DNA from: Clostridiaceae bacterium
Lineage (GTDB): Bacteria; Bacillota; Clostridia; DSM-8532
Assembly: GCA_012521105.1 (NCBI GenBank)
Contig: JAAYNA010000084.1
Coordinates: 92,406 to 156,405 of the forward strand
Direction: 5' to 3'
DNA: 64,000 bases
Both the position numbers and the translations under genes were made by a program. The notes beneath the pieces are model-generated. The model was not told the origin of the DNA, made no database searches, and was given only the letters and a program-made list of their open reading frames with translations. Positions 58,114 through 64,000 of the stretch are shown one piece after another. Positions within the stretch are counted from its first letter, which is position 1. Every line of letters starts with the position of its first letter.

Positions 58114-59178
58114 GTGGGAAAGTTTGGAAATTTAGCTCAAACAATTTTTATCAGAGGGCTGCTGATTTTAGCGCTATTATTTGCACTGATAATTCAATCT
58201 TCTTGTGTAGGCACTGTATCTGCTGAAAAAGAAGGTGCAATCGAACTTAAGCTTGCTCATTTCTTTCCGGGAACTCACCCTGCAGAAACAGAATTGGTAC
58301 AGGGATGGGCGGAAGCAATTAAGGAGGCAACAAACGGGAGAATTATTATTACAAGTTATCCCGGTGAGACACTTCTGAAAGCCGCAGATATTTATAAAGG
58401 TGTTGTGGATGGAATTTGCGACATCGGTCTTTCATGTTTCTCTTATAATCCGGGGCGTTTTCCGGAAATAGAGGCCTTTGAGCAACCAGGCATCGTATAT
58501 AAAAACTCAAAAGTGGCCAGTAAGGTTGCCTGGGAGGGCATACAGGAACTTAACCCTGAAAGCGTAAAGGATACAAAACTGTTAATGGTTATAGCTACAG
58601 GTCCTGGTGATCTCTTTACCAAAAAGCCGGTAAACAAACTTGAGGATATAATTGGAATGCAAATCAGAGCCACAGGGTTAACAGCCGAAACCCTTCAGCT
58701 TACGGGTGCAATTCCTGTTGGCATGCCTCAGTCCGAGGCATATGAAGCATTATCAAAAGGTATTGTGACTGGAAACCTGGCACCGATAGAAGTGCTTAAA
58801 ACATGGAAGCATGGTGAAGTTACCAGGTATATCACAAGAACTCCCTTCCTTTACAATAACCTGTTTTACATTACAATGAATCTGGATAAATGGAATTCCA
58901 TACCTGAAGAGCTCCAGGATATAATTGTTGACACTACTCTTAAATTTCAGGATGAGGTTGGAATCGGGCTTTGGGACAGACAGAATGAAGATGCGCTAAA
59001 ATGGGCAATTGAAGAGGAGGGTATGGAAGTTATAGATCTGTCAGACGAGGAAATGGCCAGGTGGATAAAAGCAGTTGAACCGATGTTGGATAAATATATA
59101 GAGGAAAAAGGTGAAACAGGCAGTAAAGCAGTTGATATAGCCAAAAGGCTTGCAGAAAAATACAATAAAGTGTATTAA
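58114..59178 (+). CDS. dctP: TRAP transporter substrate-binding protein DctP (GTG start)
   Basis: Signal peptide; IELKLAHFFPGTHPAETELVQGWAEAIKEATNGRI; followed by dctQ and dctM. Confidence 0.93.
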   Translation: MGKFGNLAQTIFIRGLLILALLFALIIQSSCVGTVSAEKEGAIELKLAHFFPGTHPAETELVQGWAEAIKEATNGRIIITSYPGETLLKAADIYKGVVDGICDIGLSCFSYNPGRFPEIEAFEQPGIVYKNSKVASKVAWEGIQELNPESVKDTKLLMVIATGPGDLFTKKPVNKLEDIIGMQIRATGLTAETLQLTGAIPVGMPQSEAYEALSKGIVTGNLAPIEVLKTWKHGEVTRYITRTPFLYNNLFYITMNLDKWNSIPEELQDIIVDTTLKFQDEVGIGLWDRQNEDALKWAIEEEGMEVIDLSDEEMARWIKAVEPMLDKYIEEKGETGSKAVDIAKRLAEKYNKVY

Positions 59179-59237
59179 TTGTATTTTACACTTTGATAGC
59201 AGAAAAAGGATATAGCTTAAATTTGGAGGAAATATGA

Positions 59238-59717
59238 ATGAATAAGTTTGAGAAAATTGTTACAAAAACAAGCCGTCTGCTGGATGATATTGCGGGCTGG
59301 GTAATTGTTGCTACAATGGCGCTTGTTGTTGTAAATATCATTTTAAGAGCTGTGTTTAAAAATCCTGTTAAAGGTGTTTATGAATATACAGGGTACTTAA
59401 CAGCCCTTGTTATAGGTTTTGCCATTGCACAATGTGCTATTGAAAAGGCCCACATTGCAGTTGACTTTTTTATTGAAAAACTGAACCTAAAAGTACAATT
59501 GATCATTGATACTGTATTAAGTGGGTTAATAATACTTTTTCTTGCTTTTAGCAGTATCCAGGTATTCCTTTATGGAATTAATGTAATTAGCAGCGGTGAG
59601 GTCTCAGCAACGGCCCATTTACCGTTTTATCCTTTTATATTTATGGTTTCAGCAGGTCTTTTTATTTTATGCCTGGTTGAAATAAACAAAGTAATAAAGG
59701 GGGTTGCAAATAAATGA
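59238..59717 (+). CDS. dctQ: TRAP transporter small permease DctQ
   Basis: 4-TM; GVYEYTGYLTALVIGFAIAQCAIEKAHIAVDFFIEKL. Confidence 0.93.
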   Translation: MNKFEKIVTKTSRLLDDIAGWVIVATMALVVVNIILRAVFKNPVKGVYEYTGYLTALVIGFAIAQCAIEKAHIAVDFFIEKLNLKVQLIIDTVLSGLIILFLAFSSIQVFLYGINVISSGEVSATAHLPFYPFIFMVSAGLFILCLVEINKVIKGVANK

Positions 59718-61024
59718 CACCTCCTGTTATAGGTTTAATTGGAATTGTAATTTTGCTTATATTAATTCTATTGCGGGTACCAATAGCATATTCCATGCTG
59801 ATCGTTGGTTTCACAGGTTTTGCTTTACTGGTTAAACCCGATGCTGCATTCTCAATGGTAGCCACAGAAATTTTTTCTAATTTCTCGTCCTATACATTAA
59901 GTGTAATTCCTATGTTTGTATGGATGGGGTTTATTGCATATTATTCCGGGGTAGGAACAAATTTGTATGCTCTTGTTTATCGGTTCATGGGTCGTCTTCC
60001 GGGCGGTCTTGCAATTGCAACCCAGGGTGCGTGTGCGATTTTTGGTGCAATATGCGGCTCAAATACTGCTACAGCAGCTACAATGGGTGCAATAGCACTC
60101 CCTGAAATGAAAAAGTATGGCTATGATGACTCTTTATCCACAGCAAGTGTTGCGGCTGCCGGTGCTTTAGGCGTACTTATACCGCCGAGCGTAATCTTTA
60201 TCATTTACGGCGTGTCCACCGAGCAATCCATAGGCAAACTTTTTATTTCAGGGATAATACCCGGCATTCTTTTAATGCTGTTTTATATGGCTACAATATA
60301 CATCCTGGTAAAAAGAAATCCTTCTCTTGTGGCAGCTACCGATAAACCAGCTAAAGTACAAAAGCGATCAATTTTAAACAGTGGATTGCCCGAAATACTT
60401 TTAACATTTTTAATTTCCCTTGGCGGTCTTTTCGCAGGTTATTTTACACCAACAGAAGCAGGTGCGGTAGGTGCAGGAAGTATACTTTTAATAACTCTGT
60501 TAAGAAGGCAGTTAACCTGGGAAGGCTTTAAAAATTCCCTTCGGGATACCACAAGAACATCGGGCATGATTATGCTTCTTGTTGCAGGTGCCATGGTTTT
60601 TGGCCGTTTTATGGCAGTCAGCCGTTTGCCCTTTGAAATGGCAAACTGGGCTTCTAACCTCAATTTACCACCCGTTCTGATAATGATAGTAGTATTGATT
60701 ATCTACATGATACTTGGCTGTTTTATTGATGCATTGGCTTTGATTCTTTTAACCGTACCTATATTTTATCCAGTTGTTGTTGACGTTTTGGGTTATGACC
60801 CAATCTGGTTCGGTGTTATTATTGTAATGGTTGTTGCAGCCGGAGTTATTACACCGCCTGTAGGAATGAACGTGTTCATTATTAAAGGCGTGGCAAAGGA
60901 TGTTCCACTGGAAACAATATTTAAGGGAGTATGGCCTTTCTTGTTGGCACTTATGGCCTGTATTGCGGTTTTGATTATATTTCCGCAACTGGCAACCTTC
61001 TTACCAAATTTGGTTAGCGGATAA
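59714..61024 (+). CDS. dctM: TRAP transporter large permease DctM
   Basis: LRVPIAYSMLIVGF; GAICGSNTATAATMGAIALPEMKKYGYDDSLSTASVAAAGALGVLIPPSVIFIIYG. Confidence 0.96.
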   Translation: MTPPVIGLIGIVILLILILLRVPIAYSMLIVGFTGFALLVKPDAAFSMVATEIFSNFSSYTLSVIPMFVWMGFIAYYSGVGTNLYALVYRFMGRLPGGLAIATQGACAIFGAICGSNTATAATMGAIALPEMKKYGYDDSLSTASVAAAGALGVLIPPSVIFIIYGVSTEQSIGKLFISGIIPGILLMLFYMATIYILVKRNPSLVAATDKPAKVQKRSILNSGLPEILLTFLISLGGLFAGYFTPTEAGAVGAGSILLITLLRRQLTWEGFKNSLRDTTRTSGMIMLLVAGAMVFGRFMAVSRLPFEMANWASNLNLPPVLIMIVVLIIYMILGCFIDALALILLTVPIFYPVVVDVLGYDPIWFGVIIVMVVAAGVITPPVGMNVFIIKGVAKDVPLETIFKGVWPFLLALMACIAVLIIFPQLATFLPNLVSG

Positions 61025-61032
61025 AATTGATA

Positions 61033-61060
61033 AAAGCTCCGATATTACGGAGCTTTTTTT
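61033..61060 (+). terminator. Intrinsic terminator AAGCTCCG-atatta-CGGAGCTT + T-tract after dctM
   Basis: 8-bp perfect stem and U-tract. Confidence 0.9.
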
Positions 61061-61275
61061 ATGCATAGTTTTCTAATTTCTTACCGGAAACTTGCCAATA
61101 CATATCATAAAACATACAGCGTTCAGATAAATAAATCTTTACACAAAAAGATAGGTTTTTCCATCAACAAATTCCAATATACGTTTTAAAATATAAATAC
61201 AAAGGTCACAATTACTTTTAGTCATGTCTGACTTGTTAGCGTTTTCCTGATTAAATTTAAAAGGGGTAAGATATT

Positions 61276-62667
61276 ATGCCAAAAAAAGTTTTTAATGAAT
61301 TAGCGTACAAAAATCTTAGTGATTTCATTTTTGGTTCCTCCATCCATCCTGTCAAGTGTAAGAATGGGCTTGTTATAGGCGGCGGAAAGGTTTTTCCCGA
61401 ACTCAATTTCACTCTTCCGCCCATGTCTATAACAAAAGAGACAATGCCCGAGGTTTTGAAACAGTATAAAAGTATTATGGAGGATGCATGCAAAAGGGCA
61501 CGGGAGCTATATTCACCCGGTTTTGTAGCAGAGGTAGAGCTCCTTCCGCCAACCACCTACCATCCTGAATGGGGTATTGAAATAATAAAAACAGTCCGGG
61601 ATATAATGAATGAGTATGAGCAAAAATATGGTTTAAAAAGCGCTCTGAGGGCGACCCCGGTGGATATCCGTGAAGACAGGGAATCAGTACATATGTGGAA
61701 AGGAAGGCACTGGGAATTAGTCCTTGAAACCTTTGAAGGCTGTGCAAAGGAAGGGGCAGATTTTCTGGCCATCGAATCCATTGGAGGAAAAGACATCCAC
61801 GACGATGCTATAGTTTTTTGTGATCTCCCGAAATCTCTCTTTGCGCTGGGTATTTTAGGCGCAAGGGATATGTCTAAATTATGGAGTGCAATAGTGGACA
61901 TTGCTGACAAAACAGGAAGCTTTGCATCAGGTGATACCGCCTGCGGTTTTGCCAATACTGCAATGGTTCTGGCAGAAAGAGGATATATTCCTAAAGTATT
62001 TTCGGCTGTCGTCAGAGTTATGTCTGCTGTCAGAAGCCTTGTTGCTGTTGAGGAAGGAGCTGTTGGTCCGCATAAGGATTGTGGTTATGAAGGCGTATAT
62101 GTTAAGGCCATTACAGGAATACCAATTTCAATGGAAGGTAAGTCAAGTGCATGTGCCCATTTAAGTCCACTTGGAAATATTTCTGCTGCAGTTGCAGACC
62201 TGTGGAGCAATGAGTCGGTCCAAAATATAAGGCTATTAGGTGGCATGGCTCCAACGGTCTCAATGGAGCAGCTGAGCTATGACTGCAGACTTATGAACGA
62301 AGCTTCAGCAAAAGGAAGGGAACAGGTGTTATTGCTGAGAGACATGCTCACCGATTCGGACAGCAGATTTGATCCACAGGCTTACGTTTTAAGGCCTGAC
62401 GTGGTGCTGAATATTTCTAAGGAAATTGTTAAGGAAACCGGTCACTTTAACAGGACAAAAGCTGCGGCCGTTGCAACCATAGATGAGCTAAAAGCAGCAG
62501 CTTCGGAAGGAAAAGTAATTATAGAAGAAAGAGAACTTTCCTGGCTGGATATTATAAAAAGCCAAATCGAAGCAATTCCCCGGGATGAAGAGAAATTTAT
62601 TCATCAGATGGTTGAAGAAAATGCATCGGATAAATTTATACCAGAAAAATATGATTTAAATGTATGA
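61276..62667 (+). CDS. mtaB: MtaB-type methanol:corrinoid methyltransferase
   Basis: Along its length resembles Methanosarcina MtaB: FLAIESIGGKD, ASGDTACGFANTAM, GAVGPHKDCGYEGVYVKAITGIPISMEGKSSACAH, DLWSNESV. Confidence 0.9.
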   Translation: MPKKVFNELAYKNLSDFIFGSSIHPVKCKNGLVIGGGKVFPELNFTLPPMSITKETMPEVLKQYKSIMEDACKRARELYSPGFVAEVELLPPTTYHPEWGIEIIKTVRDIMNEYEQKYGLKSALRATPVDIREDRESVHMWKGRHWELVLETFEGCAKEGADFLAIESIGGKDIHDDAIVFCDLPKSLFALGILGARDMSKLWSAIVDIADKTGSFASGDTACGFANTAMVLAERGYIPKVFSAVVRVMSAVRSLVAVEEGAVGPHKDCGYEGVYVKAITGIPISMEGKSSACAHLSPLGNISAAVADLWSNESVQNIRLLGGMAPTVSMEQLSYDCRLMNEASAKGREQVLLLRDMLTDSDSRFDPQAYVLRPDVVLNISKEIVKETGHFNRTKAAAVATIDELKAAASEGKVIIEERELSWLDIIKSQIEAIPRDEEKFIHQMVEENASDKFIPEKYDLNV

Positions 62668-62670
62668 TTT

Positions 62671-62700
62671 ACAGGGGCGTTTAAAAACGTCCCTGTTATT
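62671..62700 (+). terminator. Hairpin terminator ACAGGGGCGTTT/AAACGTCCCTGT after mtaB
   Basis: Near-perfect 12-bp inverted repeat then TATT. Confidence 0.75.
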
Positions 62701-63183
62701 TGCCGCAAGGTATTTCTTATTCCATTTTTTGAAAGCCCAGGCATCTGATTGAATCATGCCTTTTCTTTAGGGACGGTCCAGTCACGGGTTAATTCCTTGA
62801 AATCCTTATATGACACGTATTTCAGTATGTTCATACCCATTCAGTGAAAACAATCACATACAGCCAGTATACAAGTTTAACGGGAAAGCTGTAAATAATT
62901 TAGGAAAAGAATCTAAGTTTTTTACTATTGTCTCTGCAATACCTGATGATTTTGTTCAAGACGAAAAATATAACTTAAAAATAATCCCCGATCCCCAATA
63001 GTACGTAAGAGCTTTCCAAAAAAAAGAAACACTCATCTTGAAGCAAATATAAAATTAAGTAATTTGGTAAATCTCTAAAAGTTCCAGGTTCAGGGGGTTC
63101 TTGCAATGTAATCCGCAGAATTTAAATCTTGGTACATGGACAGGTAAAGCAAAGTGCCTGTCTTTTAAAATGTGTGCGCAGAA

Positions 63184-63256
63184 ACACCGTATACCGAACG
63201 GTACGTACGGTGGTGTGGAAGGACGGCAAATCAAATAATGTTTAGCCTCCTACCCG
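63184..63256 (+). mobile_element. Group II intron 3'-end remnant (domain V/VI)
   Basis: ACACCGTA-TACC-GAAC-GGTA-CG-TACGGTGGTGT folds as domain V (two-nt CG bulge, tetraloop); following AGGACGGCAAA...TTTAGCCTCCT resembles domain VI. Confidence 0.65.
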
Positions 63257-63257
63257 G

Positions 63258-63290
63258 TTGCCTGTTTTGGCAAACAGGCAATATTTTTAC
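63258..63290 (+). terminator. Terminator TTGCCTGTTT-tggc-AAACAGGCAA + T-tract
   Basis: Perfect 10-bp stem then atattttt. Confidence 0.85.
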
Positions 63291-63358
63291 GATTTATGAA
63301 TATTCTTTTTTAAACGGCCATATATAAACTATGAGAAAAAAACTTTGGGGAAGTATAT

Positions 63359-64000
63359 ATGTTTGTTATCCAAAGGAGAACAATAGTAATAATTTTATTT
63401 GCATTAGTATTAGGTCTGACGACGTTTATGATGATAAAAGAAAATGTTATTGAAGTCAGTGCTTCGGTAAGGGAAATACCAATCTATAGTGTTGAAAACA
63501 GCAACGGAAACGTATCAATTACTTTTGATTGTGCATGGGGAGCTGATGATATTCCTGAACTCCTTAGAGTTTTAAAAGAAAAAAATGTAAAAGCCACATT
63601 TTTTCTTGTTGGAGAATGGGCGAGAAGGAACCCAGAAGAAGCAAAAATGATTGCCGAGCAGGGACATGATTTGGCAAACCATTCAGAGAATCATTTTAAA
63701 ATGAGTGTATTAAGCAAGGATAAAATTAAAAAGGAAATACTGGACTGTACAAAGACAATAGAGGAGATAACAGGGGTTAAAACCGATTTGTTTCGTGCTC
63801 CTTACGGAGACTACAACGATACTGTTCTTTCAATTGCACGGCAAAACGGGTATTACACTATTCAGTGGAGTCTTGATTCTTTGGACTGGAAACCCGGCAT
63901 TACAGAAGATGCTATACTAACTCGTATATCGAAAGTCTCAAGCGGAGACATATTATTATTTCACAATGATACTGCACATACAACTAAAATATTGGGAAAA
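63359..64000 (+). CDS. Polysaccharide deacetylase (NodB domain, PdaB-like), runs off window end
   Basis: Translated: VSITFDCAWGADDIPELLRVLKEKNVKATFFLVGEWARRNPEEAKMIAEQGHDLANHSENH...FRAPYGDYND; ATG 63359. Confidence 0.9.
   Translation, partial: MFVIQRRTIVIILFALVLGLTTFMMIKENVIEVSASVREIPIYSVENSNGNVSITFDCAWGADDIPELLRVLKEKNVKATFFLVGEWARRNPEEAKMIAEQGHDLANHSENHFKMSVLSKDKIKKEILDCTKTIEEITGVKTDLFRAPYGDYNDTVLSIARQNGYYTIQWSLDSLDWKPGITEDAILTRISKVSSGDILLFHNDTAHTTKILGK

Noticed and set aside
58044-58226. 60-aa ORF in the dctP leader/start region
   Set aside because: Overlaps the terminator and the dctP coding start in another frame; no RBS and spurious composition.
61061-61275. Cobalamin riboswitch upstream of mtaB
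   Set aside because: AT-rich spacer without a B12-box-like segment or convincing long-range helices.
63184-63290. Group IIC intron inserted at the neighbouring terminator
   Set aside because: IIC introns place their 5' end after a terminator stem; here the hairpin follows the intron 3' end, so the adjacency does not support IIC targeting.
1-64000. CRISPR arrays, rRNA operons, prophage or intact transposases
   Set aside because: No regular direct-repeat array, rRNA sequence, integrase, terminase or transposase was seen.

Overview
The window is about 64 kb of a low-GC Firmicutes chromosome, most likely a spore-forming anaerobic clostridium (spoIIAA-spoIIAB-sigF, whiA, hemZ; the exact taxon cannot be fixed without a search). 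Most of it is core genome. Left to right: a sensor histidine kinase; a Tad/Flp-type pilus locus (two T2SS-F proteins, Flp-like pilin, TadE-like proteins, a DUF5702-like protein with a long coiled coil, an A24 prepilin peptidase, an FHA protein); yibE/F; uppS-cdsA-dxr-rseP-ispG; htpG behind a perfect CIRCE element; an HD hydrolase; tRNA-Tyr; a glycosylation-like locus (geranylgeranyl-reductase-like protein, GtrB-like GT2, FAD oxidoreductase, GtrA, two very large polytopic membrane proteins); thrC; hprK-murB-rapZ-yvcK-glycogen debranching enzyme-whiA; spoIIA operon; amidase and DUF1015 genes; a yrrD/yrrI/alaS-like neighbourhood with a glycoside hydrolase relic; hit, rpsU, recJ, relA, dtd, an MBL hydrolase, hemZ; a Tyr/Asn-rich putative spore protein; a GH2 beta-glucuronidase; a DctPQM TRAP transporter; a standalone MtaB-type corrinoid methyltransferase; a decayed stretch with a group II intron 3' remnant; and a truncated polysaccharide deacetylase. 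The most interesting unexplained signal is the roughly 200-nt leader of the TRAP operon. It has a consensus promoter, an intrinsic terminator, and a 5' segment complementary to the terminator's 5' strand that encloses several hairpins, which is riboswitch-like architecture I cannot assign to a known class. It sits between a beta-glucuronidase gene and an orphan mtaB. All calls come from reading sequence and ORF translations; no searches or folding programs were run.
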